A stretch of 15,098 nt of DNA. It comes from Mesorhizobium sp. Lineage in GTDB: Bacteria; Pseudomonadota; Alphaproteobacteria; Rhizobiales; Rhizobiaceae. How positions within the stretch are numbered: the stretch's first letter is position 1; every line of letters starts with the position of its first letter. The notes beneath the pieces are model-generated. The model had not been told where the DNA came from, did no database searches, and was given only the letters and a program-made list of their open reading frames with translations. Location of the stretch: positions 1 through 15,098 of the forward strand of contig JAEKLU010000269.1 of assembly GCA_019509685.1 (NCBI GenBank), given 5' to 3'. The position numbers and the translations under genes are program-made. Positions 7,857 through 15,098 of this stretch are shown in pieces.

Positions 7857-7997
7857 GTGGGTGGTGAGTAGTGAGTAGTGAATAGTGAGCCGATTTGCGA
7901 GTCCCTGCTCCGGGAAAGCGCCGGACTTCAACTGATCGACGTGCGCGCAGCCAAATCAGCCGTAGCGACTACTCACTACCGACTACTGACTACTCAC
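7857..7997. repeat. Two arrays of a 7-bp repeat in inverted orientation
   Basis: The left arm (7857-7889) holds tandem heptamers on the plus strand: GTGGGTG, GTGAGTA, GTGAGTA, GTGAATA and a partial GTGAG. The right arm (7963-7997) holds five heptamers in opposite orientation; read on the minus strand from 7997 they are GTGAGTA, GTCAGTA, GTCGGTA, GTGAGTA and GTCGCTA. The arms can pair over about 30 bases with a few mismatches, enclosing a 73-base interval (7890-7962) with no gene. The outermost right heptamer contains the TGA stop of add (7996-7994). Dispersed heptamer repeats of this look are found in several bacterial genomes. Whether this one is mobile, a binding site or an RNA structure is unknown. 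Confidence 0.8.
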
Positions 7998-8968
7998 CGA
8001 GCTCGCGGCTCCAGCCGCCCTAGCAGCATCGCCTTGGTCTTCCTGTCGACGAAGGCCGCCTCGATGGCCGTCCTGGTGACAGCGGAAAGCGCCTTGTCAT
8101 TCATGGAAAAATGCTCGGCGGCGATGTCGTATTCGCGCTTCAGCGAGGTCCAGAAATAGGGCGGGTCGTCGGAGTTGAGCGTCACCTTGCAGCCGGCGGC
8201 GCGCAGCGCCGGAAAGGGATGGTCGGCGAAGCTGTCGAAGACTTTCAGCGCGATGTTGGAGCCGGGGCAGCATTCCAGCACCACGCCTTCGTCGGCGATG
8301 CGGCGGACAAGGTCGGGGTTTTCGATGGCGCGCACGCCGTGGCCGATGCGCGACGGCCTGATATGGTCGAGCGCTGCCTTGACACTTTCCCAGCCCATCA
8401 ACTCTCCGGCATGGATGGTGATGCCAAGGCCCGCCTCGCGGGCGATCTCGAAGGCACGCACATAATCCTCGAAATCGCCGATGCGCTCGTCGCCGGCGAC
8501 GCCGAAGCCGGTCACCAGGGGATGGCGGCAGCGCGCCGCGAAGCGCGCCGCCTGCTCGATCGACTCGACGCCGACGTGGCGCACGCCGGTGACGATCATG
8601 CGGCCTTCGATGCCGGTCTTGGCCTTGGCGCGCAGCATGCCTTCGCCCAGCGCATCCGTATAGGCCTTGGGCGAGAGGCCGGCCTTCCTGGCGTGATCGG
8701 GCGAGGTGAAGACCTCGGAATAGATGGCGCCGTCGCGGGCCAGGCTGGTGAGATAGTGATCCGCCAGCCGCGCGTAATCCTCCTCGGTGCGGAACAGGTC
8801 CGCGGAAAAATCATAGGCCGCAAGGAAAGACGTGAAATCATGCCAGACGAAGGAGCCGTCGTGTATGAAAGGCGAGGGGTCCCTGCCATATTTGCGGGCC
8901 TGCTCGATGACGAGTTCGGGCGCTGCCGCCCCTTCGATGTGGCAGTGCAGTTCGGCTTTCAAAATCAT
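7994..8968 (-). CDS. add: Adenosine deaminase family protein (adenosine or adenine deaminase)
   Basis: This 324-residue metallo-hydrolase is of the adenosine/AMP deaminase family. Zinc and catalytic residues are present: H8-x-H10 in ELHCHIEG, H186-AGE189, H210 in RIGHG, and D267-D268 in [10 protein letters not shown]. It would convert adenosine to inosine (feeding the 6-oxopurine-specific PNP opposite) or adenine to hypoxanthine. The SDDPPYF motif, rather than TDDP, resembles the adenine deaminase branch, so the substrate is open. The frame extends upstream to 9031, but the ATG at 8968 gives the family N-terminus ([10 protein letters not shown]) and has a purine-rich site (GACGGGATGA) before it. 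The stop codon lies inside a heptamer repeat, so the extreme C-terminus (EPRAR) may differ from relatives. Confidence 0.88.
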   Translation of the reverse strand: MILKAELHCHIEGAAAPELVIEQARKYGRDPSPFIHDGSFVWHDFTSFLAAYDFSADLFRTEEDYARLADHYLTSLARDGAIYSEVFTSPDHARKAGLSPKAYTDALGEGMLRAKAKTGIEGRMIVTGVRHVGVESIEQAARFAARCRHPLVTGFGVAGDERIGDFEDYVRAFEIAREAGLGITIHAGELMGWESVKAALDHIRPSRIGHGVRAIENPDLVRRIADEGVVLECCPGSNIALKVFDSFADHPFPALRAAGCKVTLNSDDPPYFWTSLKREYDIAAEHFSMNDKALSAVTRTAIEAAFVDRKTKAMLLGRLEPRAR

Positions 8969-9050
8969 GCGGTCATCCCGTCCGGTACGATGTTCTGGCA
9001 CAGATTCCGACCGGAAAAACACGCAATACACTTCCCGGGCCAGTCTTGAA

Positions 9051-9071
9051 GGCGCGGCCTAAAACCGCGCC
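9051..9071. other. Perfect 7-bp stem-loop in the add/ubiE divergent intergenic region
   Basis: GGCGCGG at 9051-9057 and CCGCGCC at 9065-9071 form a perfect inverted repeat around a seven-base loop (CCTAAAA). It lies 66 bases before the ubiE start, between two divergent genes (interval 8969-9136). No T-run follows on either strand, so it is not a standard terminator. An operator or 5' leader hairpin is possible, but chance is not excluded in GC-rich DNA. Confidence 0.35.
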
Positions 9072-9136
9072 CTGGACAATAGCGTCGGCACCATCGATCG
9101 GCTATGGTCCCGCCGGTTTTATGACGGATGAAAATA

Positions 9137-9913
9137 ATGTCGGTTGAAAGAACCACGGCCGCTGGCGGCATGGAGACCTCCTATGGGTTCAGGAAGGTCG
9201 GGGAGGGCGACAAGCAGCCCCTGGTCAACGACGTCTTCCATAAAGTCGCCAATCGCTATGACCTCATGAACGATCTGATGTCGGCCGGGTTGCATCGGCT
9301 GTGGAAGGACGCGTTGGTCGCCTGGCTTAACCCGCCGAAGCGTGCACGCTGGAAAGTTCTCGATGTTGCCGGTGGCACCGGCGACGTCGCATTCCGCATC
9401 GTCGAGGCCAGCCAGCGCCAGGCGCACGCGACCGTGCTCGACATCAATGGTTCGATGCTGGCCGTCGGCCGCGACCGCGCCGAGAAGCAGGGCCTGGCCG
9501 AAAACACCGACTTCGTCGAGGCCAATGCCGAGGCGCTGCCGTTCGAGGGCGAGGTTTTCGACGCCTATACGATCGCCTTCGGCATCCGCAACGTGCCGCG
9601 CATCGATGCCGCACTTGCCGAGGCCTATCGTGTGCTGAAGCGCGGGGGACGGTTCTTGTGCCTGGAATTCTCCGAGGTGGACATGCCGCTGCTCGACAAG
9701 GCCTATGAGGCCTGGTCGTTCAACGCGATCCCCAAAATCGGCAAGGCGGTGACCGGCGATGGCGAGCCCTATTCGTACCTTGTCGAATCGATCCGCAAAT
9801 TCCCCAACCAGCAGAATTTCGCTGCCATGATCACCCGTGCCGGCTTCAGCCGGGTGAGCTTCCGCAACTATTCCGGCGGCATCGCGGCGCTGCATTCGGG
9901 CTGGAAGCTTTGA
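9137..9913 (+). CDS. ubiE: Ubiquinone/menaquinone C-methyltransferase UbiE
   Basis: This SAM-dependent C-methyltransferase of ubiquinone (and, where present, menaquinone) biosynthesis has 258 residues from this start. It opens with the alphaproteobacterial pattern [10 protein letters not shown] (12-21), then [17 protein letters not shown] (33-49), SAM motif [11 protein letters not shown] (74-83), the UbiE signature IAFGIRNV (146-153), and ends [13 protein letters not shown]. An in-frame ATG exists at 9128, but the ATG at 9137 has GGAT eight bases upstream and gives the usual MS- N-terminus of relatives. ubiB follows 27 bases after the stop, so the two are very likely co-transcribed. Confidence 0.95.
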   Translation: MSVERTTAAGGMETSYGFRKVGEGDKQPLVNDVFHKVANRYDLMNDLMSAGLHRLWKDALVAWLNPPKRARWKVLDVAGGTGDVAFRIVEASQRQAHATVLDINGSMLAVGRDRAEKQGLAENTDFVEANAEALPFEGEVFDAYTIAFGIRNVPRIDAALAEAYRVLKRGGRFLCLEFSEVDMPLLDKAYEAWSFNAIPKIGKAVTGDGEPYSYLVESIRKFPNQQNFAAMITRAGFSRVSFRNYSGGIAALHSGWKL

Positions 9914-9940
9914 AGCGGGGCATTTTGAGCAGGGCCGGCA

Positions 9941-11515
9941 ATGAGTAGCGTCGCCGCCGCCTTTCGGCTGGCCAGGGCCGGCTGGGTGCTGGTCCGCGAG
10001 GGCGTCGTCGCCGCATTGCCCGGCGAAGAGCTTTCGGGCATGCCGAAATTCGGCTGGCGCGTGGCGCGGTTGTTCACCCGCCGCCGCGCGCTGAGCTATC
10101 AGCGCGGCGACCGTCTGGCGCGGGCGGTGGTGCGGCTCGGGCCTTCCTACGTCAAGCTCGGCCAGTTCCTGGCGACGCGGCCCGATGTCGTCGGCAACGA
10201 CATGGCGCTCGACCTGGCGCTCCTGCAAGACAAGATGCACACCTTCCCGAAGGCGGAGGCGGTCGCCGCAATCGAGGGGTCGCTCGGGCGCAAGATAAAG
10301 GATCTCTATTCGAGCTTCGGCGATCCGGTCGCGGCTGCCTCGATCGCGCAGGTGCACAGCGCGGATGTTATGCGCGACGGTGCGGCCTCGCAGGTGGCGG
10401 TGAAGGTCATCCGGCCCGGCGTGCGGCGGCGTTTCTTCCAGGATCTCGAAAGCTATTTCCTCGCCGCGCGCCTGCAGGAGAAATACATCCCATCGTCGCG
10501 CCGCCTGCGCCCGGTCGAAGTGACGGAGACGCTGGCGCAGACCACCAGGATCGAGATGGATCTGCGCCTCGAGGCGGCGGCGCTGTCCGAGCTTGGCGAG
10601 AACACCAAGGACGATCCGGGCTTTCGCGTGCCTTCGGTCGATTGGGAGCGGACCGGCCGCGACGTGCTCACCATGGAGTGGATCGACGGCGTCAAGATGA
10701 ACGACATTGCCGGTCTTGCCACCGCCGGCCATGACCTCAAGGCGATCGCCGCCAACCTGATCCAGTCATTCTTGCGGCACACGCTACGCGACGGTTTCTT
10801 CCATGCCGACATGCATCCGGGCAATCTGTTCGTCGAGGCCAACGGCACCATCGTCGCGGTCGATCTCGGCATTGCCGGGCGTCTTGGCAAGAAGGAGCGC
10901 CGCTTCCTCGCCGAGATCCTCTACGGCTTCATCGTGCGCGATTATCAACGCGTCGCCGAGGTGCATTTCGAGGCCGGCTATGTGCCGCGCCAGCACAATG
11001 TCTCGGCCTTCGCCCAGGCGATCCGCGCCATCGGCGAGCCGATCCATGGCCAGTCGGCCGAGACCATCTCGATGGCGAAACTTTTGACCTTGCTGTTCGA
11101 GGTCACCGAGCTGTTCGACATGGCGACGCGGCCGGAACTGATCCTCTTACAAAAGACCATGGTCGTGGTCGAAGGCGTGGCGCGTACGCTCGATCCCGCC
11201 TTCAACATGTGGAAGACGGCAGAACCAGTGGTCGGCGACTGGATCGCCGGCAATCTCGGCCCGCGCGGCTTGCTGACTGATGCGCGCGACGGCGCCAAGG
11301 CGCTGCTGACGCTGGTAAGGCAGGCACCCGATCTTGCCGCTCGCACCGACCGGCTGTCGCGCGAGATCGACCTGATGGCCGAAAACGGCCTGCGCTTCGA
11401 CGAGGCGACCGCGCGCTCCATCGGCAAGGCCGAGGCGCGCCACACCCGCTCCGGTCGCGTGGCGCTGTGGGTGATCGCGCTGACGCTGATCTACATCGCC
11501 TGGAAAATCTTGTGA
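9941..11515 (+). CDS. ubiB: UbiB, ABC1-family atypical kinase/ATPase for ubiquinone biosynthesis
   Basis: This 524-residue protein of the UbiB/COQ8 (ABC1, ADCK) family is needed for ubiquinone biosynthesis, probably as an ATPase that helps lipid intermediates move or the Ubi complex work. Family hallmarks are visible: VKLGQ (71-75, the KxGQ motif), the alanine-rich nucleotide loop AAASIAQVH (131-139), the lysine in VAVKV (K155), FFHADMHPGNLF (287-297, with D290 and N295) and the DLG motif (308-310). A hydrophobic segment at the extreme C-terminus (about 507-523) is the expected membrane anchor. It follows ubiE by 27 bases with an AGGGC ribosome-binding site. coaBC starts 61 bases after its stop. 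Confidence 0.95.
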   Translation: MSSVAAAFRLARAGWVLVREGVVAALPGEELSGMPKFGWRVARLFTRRRALSYQRGDRLARAVVRLGPSYVKLGQFLATRPDVVGNDMALDLALLQDKMHTFPKAEAVAAIEGSLGRKIKDLYSSFGDPVAAASIAQVHSADVMRDGAASQVAVKVIRPGVRRRFFQDLESYFLAARLQEKYIPSSRRLRPVEVTETLAQTTRIEMDLRLEAAALSELGENTKDDPGFRVPSVDWERTGRDVLTMEWIDGVKMNDIAGLATAGHDLKAIAANLIQSFLRHTLRDGFFHADMHPGNLFVEANGTIVAVDLGIAGRLGKKERRFLAEILYGFIVRDYQRVAEVHFEAGYVPRQHNVSAFAQAIRAIGEPIHGQSAETISMAKLLTLLFEVTELFDMATRPELILLQKTMVVVEGVARTLDPAFNMWKTAEPVVGDWIAGNLGPRGLLTDARDGAKALLTLVRQAPDLAARTDRLSREIDLMAENGLRFDEATARSIGKAEARHTRSGRVALWVIALTLIYIAWKIL

Positions 11516-11525
11516 TTGCTCTGTT

Positions 11526-11544
11526 ATGATAGCATTGCTATCAT
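11526..11544. promoter_or_regulatory. 19-bp palindrome of FitA/VapB-operator type upstream of coaBC
   Basis: ATGATAGCATTGCTATCAT is a perfect inverted repeat with 9-bp arms around a single central base. It lies 32 bases before the coaBC start and 10 bases after the ubiB stop. From memory, the half-sites TGATAGCA and TGCTATCA match those bound by the ribbon-helix-helix antitoxin FitA in the gonococcal FitAB system. The protein encoded immediately downstream begins with a FitA-like ribbon-helix-helix domain. The inference is that this is its autoregulatory operator. Confidence 0.75.
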
Positions 11545-11576
11545 TGCATTCGTGACGATCAGGCGAGTGCAATCAC

Positions 11577-13049
11577 ATGGCCAGCATCACCATCCGCAAT
11601 CTCGACGATGACGTGAAGGACCTGCTGCGCCAACTGGCAGCGGAAAATGGCTGCTCGATGGAGGAGCAGGCGCGGCTGATGATCCGGGCAGCGGTCGAAG
11701 GCCGGGCCGGCCAAGCCGACCGCATCGACCAGATCGAGAAGACGCTGCGCGCGCTGGCCGATACGAGCCGCCCGGTGACCCCGGCGGTCGCCGTTTCGGC
11801 CAAACCATCGCCGCGTGGTTCGCTGGCGGGCAAGCGCATCCTGCTCATCATCGGGGGCGGCGTCGCCGCCTATAAGGCGCTCGACCTTATCCGCCGCCTG
11901 CGCGAGCGCGGTGCGGCTGTGCGGGTGGTGATGACGGCTGCCGCGCGGGAGTTCGTCACCACGCTGTCGGTCGGCGCGCTTTCGGCGGATCATGTCTTCA
12001 CCGAGCTCTTCGACCGCAAGGACGAGCACGATGTCGGCCACATCAGGCTATCACGCGAGGCAGACCTTCTGGTCGTCGCGCCGGCCACCGCCGACCTGAT
12101 GGCGAAGCTCGCCAACGGCCATGCCAGCGATCTCGCCTCGACGGTGCTTCTGGCCACCGACAAGAAGGTGCTGATGGCGCCCGCCATGAACCCGAAAATG
12201 TGGGCGCATGCAGCGACGCGCCGCAACAGGGCAACGCTGCAGAAGGACGGCATTGCCTTTGTCGGCCCCGCCAGGGGCGAGATGGCCGAGAGCAACGAGG
12301 CCGGCGAGGGCCGCATGGCCGAGCCGCTGGAGATCGTCGCTGCGGTCGAGGCAATGCTCGACGAAAGGCCGAAGCCGCTTGCCGGCCGCAGGATCATAAT
12401 CACCTCGGGGCCGACGCATGAGCCGATCGACCCGGTGCGCTACATCGCCAACCGTTCGTCCGGCAAGCAGGGCCATGCGATCGCGGCCGCGCTGGCGAAA
12501 CTCGGCGCGGATGTGCGGTTGGTGTCGGGTCCGGTCAACATTGCCGATCCGGCAGGCGTGACAACCACGCATGTCGAAACGGCCGCGCAGATGGAGGAAG
12601 CGGTCGAGAGCCTGTTGCCGGCGGATGCCGCCGTCTTCGTCGCGGCGGTGGCTGACTGGCGCACGGCCAATGCCGCCGGCGAAAAGATCAAAAAGGTGGC
12701 GGGCGAGGGGCCGCCTTCGCTCAAGATGGTCGAGAATCCTGATATCCTCGCCGGCATCGGCCATCACGCTCGGCGCCCGGGTCTCGTCGTCGGTTTCGCC
12801 GCCGAGACGCAGGATTTGATCGGCAATGCCGAGGCAAAGCTGAAGAAGAAGGGCGCCGACTTCATCGTCGCCAACGATGTCTCGCATGAGAGCGGCATCG
12901 GGCCGTCCGGCGTGATGGGCGGCGACCGCAACAAGGTGCGCATCGTCTCCAGGGCCGGCGTCGAGGAATGGCCCGAGATGGGCAAGGACGAGGTGGCGGC
13001 ACGTCTCGCCGCGCTCATTGCCGAGCGGCTGCAGTCCATCGTCGTCTGA
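11577..13049 (+). CDS. coaBC: CoaBC (Dfp) with an N-terminal FitA-like ribbon-helix-helix DNA-binding domain
   Basis: This 490-residue protein joins three parts. Residues 1-45 (MASITIRNLDDDVKDLLRQL and on) are a FitA/VapB-type ribbon-helix-helix antitoxin domain. Residues 46-82 hold a short charged helix and an Ala/Pro/Val linker. Residues 83-260 are the flavoprotein CoaC (phosphopantothenoylcysteine decarboxylase): GGGVAAYK (93-100), catalytic H155 in VGHI, APAT (168-171), PAMN (202-205). Residues 270-490 are CoaB (phosphopantothenate-cysteine ligase): RYIANRSSGKQG (288-299) and EKIKK (369-373). It carries out two steps of coenzyme A synthesis. Typical CoaBC proteins have about 400 residues and start near residue 84 here. 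No ATG lies between codons 35 and 119, so a separate CoaBC start is unlikely. The only cysteine is C26; the active-site cysteine of E. coli Dfp is absent. The upstream palindrome suggests self-regulation. Confidence 0.93.
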   Translation: MASITIRNLDDDVKDLLRQLAAENGCSMEEQARLMIRAAVEGRAGQADRIDQIEKTLRALADTSRPVTPAVAVSAKPSPRGSLAGKRILLIIGGGVAAYKALDLIRRLRERGAAVRVVMTAAAREFVTTLSVGALSADHVFTELFDRKDEHDVGHIRLSREADLLVVAPATADLMAKLANGHASDLASTVLLATDKKVLMAPAMNPKMWAHAATRRNRATLQKDGIAFVGPARGEMAESNEAGEGRMAEPLEIVAAVEAMLDERPKPLAGRRIIITSGPTHEPIDPVRYIANRSSGKQGHAIAAALAKLGADVRLVSGPVNIADPAGVTTTHVETAAQMEEAVESLLPADAAVFVAAVADWRTANAAGEKIKKVAGEGPPSLKMVENPDILAGIGHHARRPGLVVGFAAETQDLIGNAEAKLKKKGADFIVANDVSHESGIGPSGVMGGDRNKVRIVSRAGVEEWPEMGKDEVAARLAALIAERLQSIVV

Positions 13050-13063
13050 GCGCCGCGGCTCAG
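13046..13063. other. Stem-loop holding the stop codons of both coaBC and the VOC gene
   Basis: CTGAGC at 13046-13051 and GCTCAG at 13058-13063 form a perfect 6-bp stem with a six-base loop. The coaBC TGA (13047-13049) is in one arm and the converging VOC-gene TGA (complement of 13060-13062) in the other. It could serve as a weak two-way terminator, but only CCTTCCTC follows on the plus strand and there is no T-run on the minus strand. Confidence 0.4.
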
Positions 13064-13425
13064 CCTTCCTCGAAGAGTTCGATGCAGTTGCCGGAAGGAT
13101 CCTGGATGACGAGTTGCGAGCCGCCGGGGCCAGTTCGCAACGGCACGCGTATCTTGCAACCGGCAGCTTCGATCGCCGGCAAGCGGGATTTCAGATCCTC
13201 GGTGATCAGCACTATCCGGTTCCAGCCCCCAGCCGAAGGTGTCTCCCCCTCGGCCGTCGGTTGCGCGGCCGACGAGCGGGGACCGGCGAGCCACAATGTC
13301 AGCGACCCGTGCCTGACGATGGCCATTGCGGGCCCGTATTGCGCTATGAGCTCGAACTCCAGGACATCCCGGTAAAAAGCAATTGCTTCCTGAACATCGT
13401 GGACAAAGTAGCGTACAGCAGACAT
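13060..13425 (-). CDS. VOC-family (glyoxalase/bleomycin-resistance fold) protein
   Basis: This 121-residue protein has the paired beta-alpha-beta-beta-beta layout of the vicinal oxygen chelate superfamily. The first module starts VRYFVHDVQEAIAFYRDVLEFEL (4-26). The second contains NRIVLITEDLKSRLPAIEAAGC (69-90) and ends QDPSGNCIELFE (108-119), where E116 is the usual C-terminal metal ligand; H9 could be the first ligand. Relatives include glyoxalase I, dioxygenases and antibiotic-binding proteins. The substrate cannot be predicted. The ATG at 13425 has an AAGGA ribosome-binding site about 8 bases upstream. It converges on coaBC (10 bases between stops) and lies downstream of dgdA on the same strand, but a terminator separates it from dgdA. 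Confidence 0.85.
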   Translation of the reverse strand: MSAVRYFVHDVQEAIAFYRDVLEFELIAQYGPAMAIVRHGSLTLWLAGPRSSAAQPTAEGETPSAGGWNRIVLITEDLKSRLPAIEAAGCKIRVPLRTGPGGSQLVIQDPSGNCIELFEEG

Positions 13426-13498
13426 CGGCTCATCCTTCGCTGCGGGTCTTCTCCCACATTAGCCAATCCCACTGCGAGCGGGCAGTATCCAGTTGTTG

Positions 13499-13528
13499 AA
13501 AAAAGCATGCGCCCAGCGCGTCTGGCGC
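13499..13528 (-). terminator. Rho-independent terminator downstream of dgdA
   Basis: On the minus strand, GCGCCAG (13528-13522) pairs with CTGG-CGC (13516-13509, one bulged G) around a five-base loop. It is followed by ATGC and then six T residues (13504-13499). It begins 17 bases after the dgdA stop at 13545. It would separate dgdA transcription from the VOC gene. The rest of the interval 13426-13544 shows no gene. Confidence 0.65.
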
Positions 13529-13544
13529 GCCGACGCCATCGCCT

Positions 13545-15098
<1,554 letters not shown>

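Noticed and set aside
8969..9031. N-terminal extension of add by 21 codons
   Set aside because: The family start [10 protein letters not shown] is at 8968 with a ribosome-binding site; the extra residues are unlike relatives.
9119..10732. 537-codon open frame antisense to ubiE and ubiB
   Set aside because: It is the complementary shadow of two well-recognised genes and runs across their junction. Its composition is typical of antisense GC-rich frames.
11577..11711. A stand-alone FitA antitoxin gene preceding coaBC
   Set aside because: The frame runs without a stop from the ribbon-helix-helix domain into CoaC, there is no ATG between codons 35 and 119, and no toxin gene follows.

Overview
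The window is GC-rich alphaproteobacterial chromosome, most likely Hyphomicrobiales and probably a Mesorhizobium-type rhizobium. The evidence is codon usage, the ubiE-ubiB-coaBC order, the alphaproteobacterial retropepsin-like protease and the rhizobial form of the add-like deaminase. I identified families by reading the protein sequences; no database search was made.

Left part (1-9000): a nucleoside uptake and salvage locus. After the 5' end of a minus-strand slyX, a plus-strand operon with overlapping or nearly abutting genes encodes a double-NBD ABC ATPase, two permeases of the BMP/nucleoside importer type, cytidine deaminase (cdd), purine nucleoside phosphorylase and thymidine phosphorylase (deoA). 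Facing it on the minus strand are an adenosine/adenine deaminase (add), uracil phosphoribosyltransferase (upp) and a membrane-anchored retropepsin-like protease. Together these would import nucleosides, deaminate cytidine and adenosine, phosphorolyse the nucleosides, and recapture uracil as UMP. No substrate-binding lipoprotein for the transporter lies in the window. Two arrays of a 7-bp repeat in inverted orientation lie between add and upp, and one supplies the add stop codon.

Middle part (9000-13060): ubiE, ubiB and coaBC on the plus strand (ubiquinone/menaquinone methylation, ubiquinone biosynthesis kinase-like protein, coenzyme A biosynthesis). The CoaBC protein is the most unusual feature. 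It begins with a FitA/VapB-like ribbon-helix-helix DNA-binding domain fused to the complete CoaC and CoaB domains, and a 19-bp perfect palindrome of the FitA-operator type sits just upstream of its start codon. No PIN-domain toxin is nearby. This looks like an antitoxin DNA-binding domain captured by a CoA-biosynthesis enzyme, possibly making an enzyme that regulates its own gene.

Right part (13060-15098): a small VOC (glyoxalase-fold) protein on the minus strand, a probable rho-independent terminator, a 2,2-dialkylglycine decarboxylase gene (dgdA) broken by a frameshift near its 3' end, and the divergent start of a LysR-family regulator (dgdR-like). The dgdA/dgdR intergenic region carries three copies of a 7-bp half-site, probably the regulator's binding sites.
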